Positions 44,914-54,055 of a stretch of 64,000 bases of DNA are shown piece by piece; positions within the stretch are counted from its first letter, which is position 1; every line of letters begins with the position of its first letter. A program made the position numbers and the translations under genes. The notes beneath the pieces are model-generated. The model ran no database searches. It had not been told where the DNA came from and saw only the letters and a program-made list of their open reading frames with translations. The DNA comes from Acetobacteraceae bacterium. GTDB lineage: Bacteria > Pseudomonadota > Alphaproteobacteria > Acetobacterales > Acetobacteraceae. The DNA lies in NCBI GenBank assembly GCA_030041375.1, contig JASHOA010000033.1, positions 1 to 64,000 on the forward strand, given 5' to 3'.

Positions 44914-46074
44914 CTAAACCCTCCCGGCCAGCGCGCGGTCGAAGATCTCGAGCGCCCTCACGCGCGTCAGTTCCAGCGGATTGCCGCCAGCGGTCGGATC
45001 GACGAGTGCCATCTCCGCGATTTTTTCCCGCCTCTCGCCCGAAATGCCGAGCCCGGCCAGCGTGTGCGGCACCTTCAGCCGCTGCCTCAGCTTGAGCACG
45101 GCCTCGAGGAAAGCATCGAACGAGGCGCCGAGGCCAAGGTACGCCGCGAGCCTCGAAATCTTCTCTTCGATGGCCGGGCGGTTCATCACCAGCACATAGG
45201 GCATGAAGACGGCATTCGTCATCCCGTGATGCGTGTCATAGAGCGCGCCGACCGGATGCGAAAGCGCATGGATCGCACCGAGCCCCTTCTGGAACGCGGT
45301 CGCGCCCATGGCTGCCGCTGCCAGCATCTCTGCGCGTCCTTCCAGGTCGGCGCCATCGGCAACGACTCGTGGCAGATAAGCGAAGCAAAGCCGCATGCCC
45401 TCGACCGCGATTCCCTCCGCCATCGGGTGGTACGAAGGCGAGCAATAGGCTTCGAGGCAATGCGCCAGCGCATCCATTCCGGTTCCGGCCGTCACTTTGG
45501 GCGGCATCCCGGCCGAGAGTTCCGGGTCGAGAATCGCCACTTTCGGCATCATCCCGGGATGGAAGATCACCTTCTTGGTATGCGTGGCCTCATCCGTGAT
45601 CACCCCAGCGCGCCCAACCTCCGAGCCGGTGCCGGCGGTGGTGGGGATCGCCACGACCGGAGCGATGGCCGAGGCATCGGCGCGCTTCCAGCGATCGCCG
45701 ATATCCTCGAACTCCCAGACCGGCAGCCGCTGGCCGGCCATGAAGGCAATGACCTTGCCGCTATCGAGCGCCGAACCGCCGCCGAATGCCACGACGCCAT
45801 CGTGGCGGCCGGCGCGGAACGCCCTGCTGCCGGCCTCGATCCCGGAGGCGACGGGATTCGGCCGCACTTCGGAAAAGAGGGAAAACGGAACGTTCGCGGC
45901 TGCCAGCAACTCCTGGAGATTCTGCGTGATCGACAATCGCGCCAGCCCGGCATCGGTCACCACGAGCGGGCGGGCGATGCGGAACTCCCGAAGTGTGTCC
46001 GGCAGCTCCTGCAAGCGGCCTCGGCCAAGCCGCACGGTCGTCGGATAGTTCCAGTCGCCAACCAGGTTGCTCAT
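44914..46074 (-). CDS. Iron-containing (group III) alcohol dehydrogenase
   Basis: 386 residues. N-terminal nucleotide domain with VVAFGGGSALDSGKVIA (about 94-110) and PTTAGTGSEVGRAGVI. The C-terminal helical domain has the Fe ligands in ILDPEL (Asp), GMDALAHCLEAY (His), IHALSHPVGALYDTHHGMTNAVFMP (two His). NAD(P)-dependent oxidation of alcohols or reduction of aldehydes; substrate unknown. Follows the glutamine-synthetase-like gene by 13 bases on the same strand, so the two probably act in one pathway (e.g. amino-alcohol or amine degradation). Confidence 0.9.
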   Translation of the reverse strand: MSNLVGDWNYPTTVRLGRGRLQELPDTLREFRIARPLVVTDAGLARLSITQNLQELLAAANVPFSLFSEVRPNPVASGIEAGSRAFRAGRHDGVVAFGGGSALDSGKVIAFMAGQRLPVWEFEDIGDRWKRADASAIAPVVAIPTTAGTGSEVGRAGVITDEATHTKKVIFHPGMMPKVAILDPELSAGMPPKVTAGTGMDALAHCLEAYCSPSYHPMAEGIAVEGMRLCFAYLPRVVADGADLEGRAEMLAAAAMGATAFQKGLGAIHALSHPVGALYDTHHGMTNAVFMPYVLVMNRPAIEEKISRLAAYLGLGASFDAFLEAVLKLRQRLKVPHTLAGLGISGERREKIAEMALVDPTAGGNPLELTRVRALEIFDRALAGRV

Positions 46075-46087
46075 TTCCGCCCGCCCC

Positions 46088-47455
46088 TCACGCCCGCTCG
46101 AAACCGCGCCGCAATTCCCAGTCCGTCACCCGCCGGTCGTATTCGAGTTGCTCCCACTCGGCGGTGTGCGCGTAGTGCTCGATCACTTCTTCCCCGAAGG
46201 CCTCGCGCAGCATCGTTGAACTTCGCATCGCCGCAATCGCCGCGCGCAGCGTCTTCGGCACCTCCGGCACCTCCGCTGCCCGGTACGCGTCGCCGGAAAA
46301 GGCCGGCCCGAGAGTGAGGCCTTGTTCGATGCCCGTGATTCCCGCGGCGAGCAGGGCGGCCAGGGCGAGATAGGGGTTGAGATCGGCGCCGCCGATCCGG
46401 CACTCCACCCGCACCGATTTCGTGCCGGCTCCGCAGATGCGGAATCCCGCGGTGCGGTTGTCATGCGCCCAGACCAGCCTGGTCGGCGCGAACGTTCCCG
46501 CCTGGAATCTCTTGTAGGAATTGACGTAGGGCGCGAGGAACCAGGTGATCCCGGCGGCGTGCGCCATCAGCCCTGCCAGAAACTGCTGCATCAGCCTCGA
46601 CATCCCGTGCCCGGAGGCGGGATCGTAGAACAGCGCCCGACCATCCGGCTCGGCAAGAGAAAGATGGATGTGGCTCGAGCTTCCGGCGAGGGAAAAATCC
46701 CACTTCGCCATGAAGGTCACCGCCTTGCCTTGCGCGTGCGCGATTTCCTTGATCGCATTCTTCAGGATCACGTGCCGATCCGCCATCGCCAGCGCCTCGG
46801 CGTAGCGGATATTGATCTCCTCCTGCCCGGGTCCCCACTCGCCCTTCGAGTTCTCGACCGGAATGCCCGACGCCTCGAGGTGCTTGCGGACCGCGCGCAT
46901 CAGTCCTTCTTCCTTGGTGGTCTGGAAGATGTGGTAGTCCTCGATGTAGTAGCCGGCGGTTGCGAGCCCGCGATAATCCTTCTCGTGGATGCTGCGGAAC
47001 GTTTCGTCGAAGACGTAGAATTCCAGCTCCGAGGCGGCGTTCGCACGATAACCGAGGGCCGCGAGGCGCGCGAGCTGGCGTTGCAGCATATTGCGCGGGG
47101 CGTGCGGGATCGGCGCCTGATGGTGATGATCGACCAGATCGCAGAGCACGAGCGCGGTTGCTTCGAGCCAGCTCGCCCGGCGAAGCGTGGAAAGATCCGG
47201 ACGCAGCACGAAATCCCCGTAGCCGCGATCCCAGCTTGCCGCCCGATAGCCCGGGACCGGCTCCATATCGATATCATCGGCGAGGAGATAGTCGCAGGCG
47301 TGGGTCTCCTGGTGCCCTGAGTCGAGGAAATACCCGGCCTGGAACCTTTTCCCGAGCAGCCTTCCCTGCATGTCAGGGAAGCAGGCGAGCACGGTGTCGA
47401 TCGTGCCTTCGCCGACGGCGCTTTTCAGGCCCTCGAAGGTCAAAGTACCGGCCAT
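46088..47455 (-). CDS. Glutamine synthetase family protein (gamma-glutamylamide synthetase-like)
   Basis: 455 residues from ATG 47455, with AAAGGGG upstream; a long upstream in-frame extension is Arg-rich and not part of the family. GS core motifs: ASELEFYVFDE (metal Glu), GQEEINIRYAEAL, KWDFSLAGSSSHIHLSL (His), and an Arg-rich active-site loop around AHDNRTAGFRICGAGTKSVRVECRIGGADLNPYLALAA. It is distinct from GlnA I and fits the PuuA/GlnA-III branch, which ligates glutamate to amines such as putrescine or ethanolamine with ATP. Neighbouring Fe-ADH supports amine catabolism. Confidence 0.88.
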   Translation of the reverse strand: MAGTLTFEGLKSAVGEGTIDTVLACFPDMQGRLLGKRFQAGYFLDSGHQETHACDYLLADDIDMEPVPGYRAASWDRGYGDFVLRPDLSTLRRASWLEATALVLCDLVDHHHQAPIPHAPRNMLQRQLARLAALGYRANAASELEFYVFDETFRSIHEKDYRGLATAGYYIEDYHIFQTTKEEGLMRAVRKHLEASGIPVENSKGEWGPGQEEINIRYAEALAMADRHVILKNAIKEIAHAQGKAVTFMAKWDFSLAGSSSHIHLSLAEPDGRALFYDPASGHGMSRLMQQFLAGLMAHAAGITWFLAPYVNSYKRFQAGTFAPTRLVWAHDNRTAGFRICGAGTKSVRVECRIGGADLNPYLALAALLAAGITGIEQGLTLGPAFSGDAYRAAEVPEVPKTLRAAIAAMRSSTMLREAFGEEVIEHYAHTAEWEQLEYDRRVTDWELRRGFERA

Positions 47456-47809
47456 GCGTGCCCCTTTCAGACGTGCGAGATGACGCAAGCGGCATCGTTG
47501 CAGCGCCGTCGGCGGGGCTGCAAGCGCGGCCCGGCGCTGCATCGGCATGCTCGATCGGTTCCGCACCGCGCTTGACCGGACCGGGCCAGCCAATCTAGCT
47601 TTGCTGCATGTTCCGCCTGCCCCTCCCCGCACGACGCCGACGCCCGCTCTCCGGCGGCGGTCCCGATGCGGTTGGCGGGGATCGGCGCAGCGGAATACGC
47701 GCCCGCGCGCGACCCTCCGGCTAGCGCCTCTCTTCCCCCGACCCATCGCCCGCCCCGCCGGCCCCAGGCCCGCGGGGTTTTTCATTTTCCCCGACGACCG
47801 CACCCGGAC
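47456..47809. other. 354-base gap between the GS-like and GNAT genes
   Basis: No supportable gene. Divergent, so it should hold both promoters. Near its right end is the GC-rich hairpin listed separately at about 47754-47784; nothing else stands out. Confidence 0.5.
47754..47784 (+). terminator. Hairpin plus T-run upstream of the GNAT gene
   Basis: A GC-rich hairpin (arms CCCCGC/GCGGGG) is followed by TTTTT and further T-rich bases, in + orientation, 25 bases before the GNAT start. There is no + gene upstream to end here, so it may act as a leader attenuator, or be chance in GC-rich DNA. Confidence 0.3.
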
Positions 47810-48274
47810 ATGCCGCACGCACCTCTCGATCTCGTCACGCTGAAGGATCGGCCGGACCTTTTGCCGATTGTCCGCTCATGGCTCGGCAACCGCCGCTCGA
47901 GCCCGGCCTGCCCGGAGCACTGCTTTGTCCTGCTCGCCGGCGGCGTCCCGGCCGGCACGGCGAGCCTTGCCGAGAGCAGTCTGGAAACTCGCCCGGATCT
48001 CACGCCCTGGCTTGCCAATCTGTTCGTGCCGCCCGCATTCCGCGGCCGCGGCTACTCCGCCCGCCTTGTGGCCGCGGTGGAAGCCGCCGCGCGCGCCGCG
48101 CGCGTGCCGACGCTCTGGCTGGTCACCCGCTCCGCCGAGAGCCTCTATGCGCGGCTCGGCTGGCGGGTGGTCGGGCTGGCCGAGTTTCATGGCGATCCGG
48201 CGACGCTGATGCGCCGCGATCTCGGCCCGGTTCAGAATCCGAAGCCGTACAGGGCGGAATCAGCCGCAACGTAA
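47810..48274 (+). CDS. GNAT family N-acetyltransferase
   Basis: 154 residues from ATG 47810. The acetyl-CoA site is the block LANLFVPPAFRGRGYSARLVAAVEAAARA (about 60-88), with the R/Q-x-x-G-x-G/A pattern (RGRGYS). A short beta strand and ARLGWRVVG at the end complete the fold. Its last 43 bases overlap the 3' end of the convergent propeller gene. Acceptor substrate unknown. Confidence 0.85.
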   Translation: MPHAPLDLVTLKDRPDLLPIVRSWLGNRRSSPACPEHCFVLLAGGVPAGTASLAESSLETRPDLTPWLANLFVPPAFRGRGYSARLVAAVEAAARAARVPTLWLVTRSAESLYARLGWRVVGLAEFHGDPATLMRRDLGPVQNPKPYRAESAAT

Positions 48275-49680
48275 ATCCGTCCGCCGCCCACGACGGGAGT
48301 CTGGAAGCGCCGCACAAGGTGCATCGGCTGGCTGGTGAACAAAAGCCTCCCGTCGGTGCCATTGAACGCGCGCAACCGCTCGTCGCCCTCCGCACCCACC
48401 GCCCAAACGACAGGGTTCGCCCCGTCTTCGGTGGTGGTCACGATCGGTGCCCCGAGCCCATGCTCCTCCGCGCACCAGGCAACGGAAATCTTCGGACCCG
48501 GAGCGATCTTCAGCGCGACCAGATCACCCTGCTCACCCGCCGGACAATCCGCACCCTCTCCCTCGAACACCACGAACTCATCGCCGCCGCTCGTGAAATT
48601 CGCCGGTGACGTGCGGATCGGCACATTCGAGACGTGCGCTTCCGCGACCTCACCGCCGATGCCGCCGAGATTCGCACGCTTCATCAGGTAGGCATTGCCG
48701 TCCTTGCCGAGCGCCAGCACGCTGCTGCTGCCGATGAGCATCGGATTGGTGGCGCCGAGATCGAGGTCCTCATCGTCGAGCTGTTTCCAGTTGGATGGCG
48801 CGAAATAGTCCTGACGCCGGCCCGAGAATTGCCCGTCGAGCCCGAGCCGGATCACGGCCTCGCCGCCGGCCCAGCGGTCCGCATTCATCGTGTTGCCGGT
48901 GGCGACGAAGAAGGATTGCCCGTCCGAGACCATGCCGCCAGGCGCCCAGATCCCGCCGCCCGGCGCCGCCGTCGAGAAGCCGGAGAGCTGAGCCGGATTG
49001 GCCTCCTCGATCCCGACCACCCAGCCGTGATAATAGCGGCAATCGCCGAAATGCCCGGCGTAAGCGACGAACACGCGGCCTCGGGCCACTGAGAGCGCAC
49101 TGCGCTGGCCCTGATTCGCAGCGACGAAGAGCTTGTTCTGACCGGCCAGCGCAAGCCCCACGCTGACCGGCCAGCCAGGTCTGATGTGCCCGTCGCCGAG
49201 GCCGAGCGCGAACACCAATTGCTGCGGCAAGCCGCCGTGACCCAGCACCATCGCGGCGGTGTAGATCACGCCGCCATCGATCACCGGCGTTCCCGTGATC
49301 CCCATCGGGTCGATATCCCCGCAGGGCAGGGAAGAGGACGGCACCGGGGTGCCCAGCACGGTTTGCCAGATCGTCTCGCCATTCGCGGCATCCAGCGCCT
49401 CGACCTTGTTCTGCTCCGTCGCAACGATCAACGCCGCACGCCGGCCCGATGCCTGGACATAGAGCGGCGCCGCATAGACCGGCCCGACCAGGCCGACACT
49501 AAGGGCAGGTGCGGGCGGCATTGCGCTCACCTTCGCCGCCGTGAGCCCGGGCACGACGGAGCGTCCGCTCCTCGCCGCGTCGGCGTGATACTGCACGACT
49601 GCCTGCGCGCGCCCGGCACCCGCCCCGGCAAGAACCAGCGCCAGCACCGCGCAAAGCCGCCATGGAACGCGTCCCATCAT
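48232..49680 (-). CDS. Secreted PQQ-like beta-propeller protein
   Basis: 482 residues from ATG 49680, where AGGGGGA precedes and a signal peptide (WRLCAVLALVLAGAGAGRAQA) follows; the longer upstream frame runs antiparallel into the metE-like gene. Repeated blades of the PQQ/YVTN type (ATEQNKVEALDAANGETIWQTVLG; GTPVIDGGVIYTAAMVLG; FVATGNTMN; VWAVGAEGDERLRAFNGTDGRLLFTS). No catalytic Ca-Asp set of quinoprotein alcohol dehydrogenases is evident, so it is more likely a binding or scaffold protein than a dehydrogenase. Periplasmic or extracellular. Confidence 0.8.
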   Translation of the reverse strand: MMGRVPWRLCAVLALVLAGAGAGRAQAVVQYHADAARSGRSVVPGLTAAKVSAMPPAPALSVGLVGPVYAAPLYVQASGRRAALIVATEQNKVEALDAANGETIWQTVLGTPVPSSSLPCGDIDPMGITGTPVIDGGVIYTAAMVLGHGGLPQQLVFALGLGDGHIRPGWPVSVGLALAGQNKLFVAANQGQRSALSVARGRVFVAYAGHFGDCRYYHGWVVGIEEANPAQLSGFSTAAPGGGIWAPGGMVSDGQSFFVATGNTMNADRWAGGEAVIRLGLDGQFSGRRQDYFAPSNWKQLDDEDLDLGATNPMLIGSSSVLALGKDGNAYLMKRANLGGIGGEVAEAHVSNVPIRTSPANFTSGGDEFVVFEGEGADCPAGEQGDLVALKIAPGPKISVAWCAEEHGLGAPIVTTTEDGANPVVWAVGAEGDERLRAFNGTDGRLLFTSQPMHLVRRFQTPVVGGGRIYVAADSALYGFGF

Positions 49681-49752
49681 TCGCGGATCCCCCTGCCCTC
49701 GCCTGATCGGCGCTATCCTGCCACAAGGCAACCCTCTCGGGAGGAGAACACG

Positions 49753-50772
49753 ATGCTGGAATGCACCATCGCCGGCAGCCTGCCCAAGCCATCCTGGCTC
49801 GCCGAGCCGGACCGCCTCTGGGCGCCATGGCGCCTTGCCGGCGATGATCTCGCGGCCGGCAAGCGCGACGCGACGCTGCTCGCGCTGAAGGAACAGGAAG
49901 ACGCCGGGATCGACATCGTGACGGACGGCGAGCAGTCCCGCCAGCATTTCGTACACGGCTTCCTGGAAAATATCCGCGGCATCGACTTCGGCCATCGCGT
50001 CGAGATGGGCATCCGTGCCGATCGCTACAAAGCGCTCTGCCCGACCGTCACCGGGCCGCTGTCACTGGCCGGCCGTGTGCACGAGACGGAAGCCCGGCTG
50101 GCCCGGGCGCATACCAGGCGGCGGCTCAAATTCACCCTTCCGGGCCCGATGACCATCGCCGACACCATCGCCGATGCGCACTACAATGACCGGCCGACGC
50201 TTGCCATGGCGCTGGCCGATCTCTTGAACCAGGAGGCGCGCGCCCTGGAGGCGGACGGCATCGACGTCATCCAGTTCGACGAGCCTGCCTTCAATGTCTA
50301 TCTCGAGGAGGTCGGGACCTGGGGAATTGCCGCCCTCGAGCGGGCGGCGGCCGGCCTCGCCTGCCAGACCTGCGTGCATATCTGTTACGGATACGGAATT
50401 TCTGCCAACATTGCGTGGAAGCGGACCCTCGGAGCCGAATGGCGGCAGTACGAAACGATTTTCCCGGTGCTCGCACGAAGCCGGATCGGCCAGGTCTCGC
50501 TCGAGTGCCGCAACTCGCATGTGCCGATAGAGCTTCTCAGCCTGCTGGCCGGCAAGGACGTGCTGGTCGGGGTGATCGACGTGGCCAACGAGGCGGTCGA
50601 GACCCCCGAGGAGGTCGCTTCCCTGATCGCCGAGGTGGCCAGGTACGTGCCCATCCCGCGTCTCTTCCCCTGCACCAACTGTGGCATGGCGCCGCTGCCC
50701 CGGGCGCTCGCCAGCGCCAAGCTGGCGGCGCTGGGTGCGGGCTCGGCACTGGCGCGTCAGCGCCTGGCCTGA
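49753..50772 (+). CDS. Short cobalamin-independent methionine synthase (MetE C-domain only)
   Basis: 339 residues from ATG 49753 with a GGAGGAGA ribosome site. It equals only the catalytic C-terminal barrel of MetE. Zinc ligands are all present: His209 and Cys211 (VHICYG), Glu251 (LECRNSH) and Cys310 (CTNCGM). The homocysteine site motif is GQVSLECRNS. The missing N-terminal barrel normally helps bind methyltetrahydrofolate polyglutamate, so this protein may use another methyl donor, as described for archaeal and core-MetE proteins. Donor unknown. Confidence 0.85.
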   Translation: MLECTIAGSLPKPSWLAEPDRLWAPWRLAGDDLAAGKRDATLLALKEQEDAGIDIVTDGEQSRQHFVHGFLENIRGIDFGHRVEMGIRADRYKALCPTVTGPLSLAGRVHETEARLARAHTRRRLKFTLPGPMTIADTIADAHYNDRPTLAMALADLLNQEARALEADGIDVIQFDEPAFNVYLEEVGTWGIAALERAAAGLACQTCVHICYGYGISANIAWKRTLGAEWRQYETIFPVLARSRIGQVSLECRNSHVPIELLSLLAGKDVLVGVIDVANEAVETPEEVASLIAEVARYVPIPRLFPCTNCGMAPLPRALASAKLAALGAGSALARQRLA

Positions 50773-50859
50773 CGTCGTTGCTTGTACGGACCGGCGCGGC
50801 GTCGCCCCGAGGGCGGAGCGCGGTCTCGCCCTGGCCTGCCCGTTTGCAGTGAGAATTTT

Positions 50860-50871
50860 CTAATGTATTAG
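50860..50871. promoter_or_regulatory. Palindrome CTAATGTATTAG upstream of siroheme/sulfite-reductase operon
   Basis: A perfect inverted repeat CTAAT-GT-ATTAG in an unusually AT-rich patch, 77 bases before the ATG of the siroheme gene. It fits an operator for a CysB-like, Rrf2 or other dimeric regulator. Forty bases further on is a 7-bp hairpin (CGTGCCT/AGGCACG, 50901-50920) followed by seven A. Confidence 0.45.
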
Positions 50872-50947
50872 CCACTCTGGCGAGTTTATCGCTTTCTCGG
50901 CGTGCCTATTGCCAGGCACGAAAAAAATCCTTTCCTATTCCGGCACC

Positions 50948-51448
50948 ATGGTGCCGATCGCTCTCAACCCTTCGCGCCTCCGTCTCGCCGTCGCCGGCAA
51001 CGGCGCTCTGGCCAGGCGGCGCGTCGCCTTGCTGCGTGCCGCGGGTGCCGAGCCGCTGACCCTCCCGGCCGAGGCGCCGGAACTTCCCCCGCTCGATGTT
51101 CTCTGGATCGCCGATCTCCCGCCAGGCGCCGCCGCAGAACTCGCCGCCGTCGCGCGCGCCCGGGGCATTCTCGTCAATGTCGAGGATCAGCCGGCGCTTT
51201 CCGACTTCCACAATACGGCCGAGCTTCGCCGCGGCGATCTCTTGATCACCGTGTCCACGAACGGGCAGAGCCCCGGCATGGCCGGGGCCATACGCGACCG
51301 CATTGGCGCCATGTTCGGCCCCGAATGGGCCGAGCGCGTAGCGGAACTCGGGGCGCGGCGCCAGGCATGGCGCGCGGAGGGCCACACGCTCCGTGAGCTT
51401 GCCCTGCTCAGCGCCGATGCACTCGCGCAGTCGGGCTGGCTTCCATGA
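50948..51448 (+). CDS. Precorrin-2 dehydrogenase/ferrochelatase (CysG N-domain)
   Basis: 166 residues from ATG 50948; a TTG-initiated longer form is possible but less likely. The N-terminal NAD-binding site is VAGNGALARRRVALL, followed by FHNTAELRRGDLLITVSTNGQSPGMAGAIRDRI, both typical of the Met8/CysG-B family. It oxidises precorrin-2 to sirohydrochlorin and inserts iron to give siroheme, the prosthetic group of CysI downstream. Coupled by ATGA to the methyltransferase gene, so the two halves of CysG are separate here. Confidence 0.9.
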   Translation: MVPIALNPSRLRLAVAGNGALARRRVALLRAAGAEPLTLPAEAPELPPLDVLWIADLPPGAAAELAAVARARGILVNVEDQPALSDFHNTAELRRGDLLITVSTNGQSPGMAGAIRDRIGAMFGPEWAERVAELGARRQAWRAEGHTLRELALLSADALAQSGWLP

Positions 51449-52293
51449 GCGCCGTCCCGCCTCTGCTCGAGCGCGCCGCGGCACGCCTGCTCGCCGCCGA
51501 TTTCGCTCCGGGCTCGGTCTGGCTCGTCGGCGCCGGGCCCGGCGATCCCGGCCTTCTCACGCTGCATGCCGCGCATGCGCTGGCCAGCGCCGACGTCGTT
51601 CTGCACGATGCCCTGGTCCCGCCCGCCATCCTGGCGCTGGCGGCCACACCTCGCCTCGAGCCGGTCGGCAAACGGGCGGGTTGCAAAGGGGCGAACCAGC
51701 TTCGCATCAACCAGCGCCTGGTCGCGCTTGCGCGCCAGGATCTCAGGGTCGTGCGCCTCAAAGGGGGCGATCCGTTGATCTTCGGGCGTGGCGGAGAAGA
51801 GGCACTGGCCCTGCTCTCAGCCGGGATCCCGTTTCGGATCATCCCCGGGATCAGCGCCGGAATCGGCGGGACGGCCGCTTTCGGCATACCGCTGACCCAT
51901 CGTGGCATCGCCCGCAGCGTGGCTTTCGCAACCGGGCACGACTCCCATGGCAGACTGCCGGCGGGGCTCGATCTTGCCGCGCTTTCCCGCGGCGCGGAGG
52001 TGCTCGTGTTATACATGGCGCTCCGCCAGGCGGCCGCGATTGCGGCCGCCCTGATCGAAGCCGGCCGCCCGCCGGAGGAGCCCGTGGCAATCCTGGCCGA
52101 CGCCACCACCCCGCGCCAGCGCGCGGTGCTCGCCACGCTGGCCACTGCCGGGACTATTGCCGCCACCCTCCCCCGTGCCGCACCGAGCCTGATCGTGGTC
52201 GGGCCGGTAGTCGCGTTTCACGACCTCTTCGCCCCGCTTCTTGCCGCGACACCGATGACGGCCCTGCCCTACTCCGTCGCCCTCAGAGCCTAG
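51445..52293 (+). CDS. cobA: Uroporphyrinogen-III C-methyltransferase (SUMT)
   Basis: 282 residues. SAM-dependent methylation of uroporphyrinogen III at C2 and C7 gives precorrin-2. Motifs: VWLVGAGPGDPGLLTL (25-40), DVVLHDALV, VRLKGGDPLIFGRGGEEA and a late VYMALRQA-like VLYMALRQAA. Supplies substrate to the preceding precorrin-2 dehydrogenase. Sits between it and cysJ, so the operon makes both siroheme and the enzyme that needs it. The name cysG (C-domain) would be equally apt. Confidence 0.93.
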   Translation: MSAVPPLLERAAARLLAADFAPGSVWLVGAGPGDPGLLTLHAAHALASADVVLHDALVPPAILALAATPRLEPVGKRAGCKGANQLRINQRLVALARQDLRVVRLKGGDPLIFGRGGEEALALLSAGIPFRIIPGISAGIGGTAAFGIPLTHRGIARSVAFATGHDSHGRLPAGLDLAALSRGAEVLVLYMALRQAAAIAAALIEAGRPPEEPVAILADATTPRQRAVLATLATAGTIAATLPRAAPSLIVVGPVVAFHDLFAPLLAATPMTALPYSVALRA

Positions 52294-52307
52294 GAACCTC
52301 CGTCCCG

Positions 52308-54044
52308 ATGACGCCACCGCCGAATGTCCTGCGCGCCTCGCCCTTCGCCGAGGATCAGCTTCAACTGATCGAACGCCTGCTCCGCGAAGCCAGCCCCGAG
52401 CAGGTGCAATGGCTGAGCGGCTATCTCGCCGGTTTCCAGGCGGCCTCGCGGGCCAAGGAGCCCGCCGCATCCGCGGCCGTGGCTGCTCGGCCCCGCGTGC
52501 CGCTCACCATCCTCTACGCCAGCGAATCAGGGAATGGGGAGGCGCTGGCGCGCGCCGCCCGCAAGGAGGCGCAACGCTCCGGTTTCGCGCCGACCCTGCT
52601 CGACATGGCGGACACTGCGCCCGAGAGGCTGCCGCCCGGCGATCTCGTCGTCATCGCCTCGACCTGGGGTGAGGGTGACCCGCCGCAGCGCGCCGAACCG
52701 TTCATGGCGGCTCTCCTCGCCCCCGGTGCGCCGCGCCAGGAGGGCCGGCGGTTTGCCGTGCTCGCGCTCGGAGATCGTGCCTACGCCAATTTCTGCGCGA
52801 CGGGACGGATGCTCGATTCTCGCCTGGCAGAGTTGGGCGCCGAGCGGATCGCGCCTCTCGAAGAGTGCGACCTTGACTATGCGGCTGCCGCCCGCGCCTG
52901 GACCACCGCGACCCTTGCCGCCTTCGCGCCCAGGGAGAGTGCGACGGAGGCCGCCGTCATCCGTGTCGATTTCAGCCGCGCCGCCGCCGAGCCGGACGAA
53001 TCACCGCCCCGGTTCGAGGCCGAACTGACCGAGCGCCAGCTCCTCAGTTCCAGCCGCTCGAGCTCGGAGGTCTGGCATCTCGAGCTGACCCATGAGACGC
53101 GCGATCTCGCCTGGGAGCCCGGCGACTCTGTCGCCTTCGCCCCGCGCAACGATCCCGCGCTCGTTTCCGCCGTGCTCGAGGCGGCCGGTCTTGTCGGCGA
53201 GGATCCGCTTCGCCCCGCGCTGGCGGATCGTTACGACATCACCACGCTGACCGCGCCGCAGCTTTCCGCGTACGCCGCCCTGACCGCAACACCCCCGCTT
53301 CCGCCATCCTTCCTCGAAGGCCGCCAGCTCATCGACCTCCTCGAAGCGGCACCGGCCAGGCTCACCCCCGGAGAGCTTACCGGCCTGCTCCGCCCGCTGC
53401 CGCCCCGCCTCTATTCCGTCGCCTCGGCGCCGGAGGCCGGTGCCATTCATCTTCTCGTCTCGGCGGTTCGCTGGCAGAGCCATGGCCACGCGCGGAACGG
53501 CGTTGCCTCGGTCGATCTCGTCGCGCGGCGGAACGCAGGCGAGCGGCTTCTTTTCACGCTCCGCCCCAATCCGCATTTCCGCCTTCCCGCCGACCCCGGC
53601 TGCCCGATCATCATGATCGGCCCAGGCACGGGCCTGGCACCCTTCCGCGCCTTCCTGCAGAGGCGCGAGGCGGCGGGCGCGGGCGGCAAGAACTGGCTTT
53701 TCTTCGGTGCCCGCAACTTCACTCACGATTTCCTCTATCAGCTCGAGATTCAGGACTGGCTTTCCTCCGGCGTGCTGACCCGCGCCAGCCTTGCCTTCTC
53801 GCGCGACCAGCCGGAGAAGATCTACGTCCAGCACCGGATGTGGGAAGCGCGGGAGGAACTCTGGCGCTGGCTCGAGGACGGCGCGGTTCTCTATGTCTGC
53901 GGCGATGCGAAGGCGATGGCGCGCGACGTGCATGCGACGCTGCTCAGCATCATCTCCGACGCCACCCGATGCGATGCCGAGGGCGCCGCCGTCTGGCTCC
54001 GCTCCGCCATCGCGGACGGCCGCTACAAGCGCGACGTCTATTGA
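52308..54044 (+). CDS. cysJ: Sulfite reductase [NADPH] flavoprotein alpha component
   Basis: 578 residues from ATG 52308, 14 bases after the SUMT gene. An N-terminal flavodoxin domain (about 62-205; ILYASESGNGEALARAARKEA binds FMN phosphate) leads to the FAD domain (PRLYSVASAPEAG, about 370) and the NADPH domain (IMIGPGTGLAPFRAFLQRR; VCGDAKAMARDV). It ends KRDVY, the aromatic C-terminus usual for CysJ. It passes electrons from NADPH to CysI for assimilatory reduction of sulfite to sulfide in the cytoplasm. Confidence 0.94.
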   Translation: MTPPPNVLRASPFAEDQLQLIERLLREASPEQVQWLSGYLAGFQAASRAKEPAASAAVAARPRVPLTILYASESGNGEALARAARKEAQRSGFAPTLLDMADTAPERLPPGDLVVIASTWGEGDPPQRAEPFMAALLAPGAPRQEGRRFAVLALGDRAYANFCATGRMLDSRLAELGAERIAPLEECDLDYAAAARAWTTATLAAFAPRESATEAAVIRVDFSRAAAEPDESPPRFEAELTERQLLSSSRSSSEVWHLELTHETRDLAWEPGDSVAFAPRNDPALVSAVLEAAGLVGEDPLRPALADRYDITTLTAPQLSAYAALTATPPLPPSFLEGRQLIDLLEAAPARLTPGELTGLLRPLPPRLYSVASAPEAGAIHLLVSAVRWQSHGHARNGVASVDLVARRNAGERLLFTLRPNPHFRLPADPGCPIIMIGPGTGLAPFRAFLQRREAAGAGGKNWLFFGARNFTHDFLYQLEIQDWLSSGVLTRASLAFSRDQPEKIYVQHRMWEAREELWRWLEDGAVLYVCGDAKAMARDVHATLLSIISDATRCDAEGAAVWLRSAIADGRYKRDVY

Positions 54045-54055
54045 GGAAGCCATCC

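Noticed and set aside
50901-50927. Hairpin followed by a run of A as a terminator
   Set aside because: On the + strand the run is A, not T; on the - strand the T-run comes before the hairpin. It fits an operator or structured leader better.
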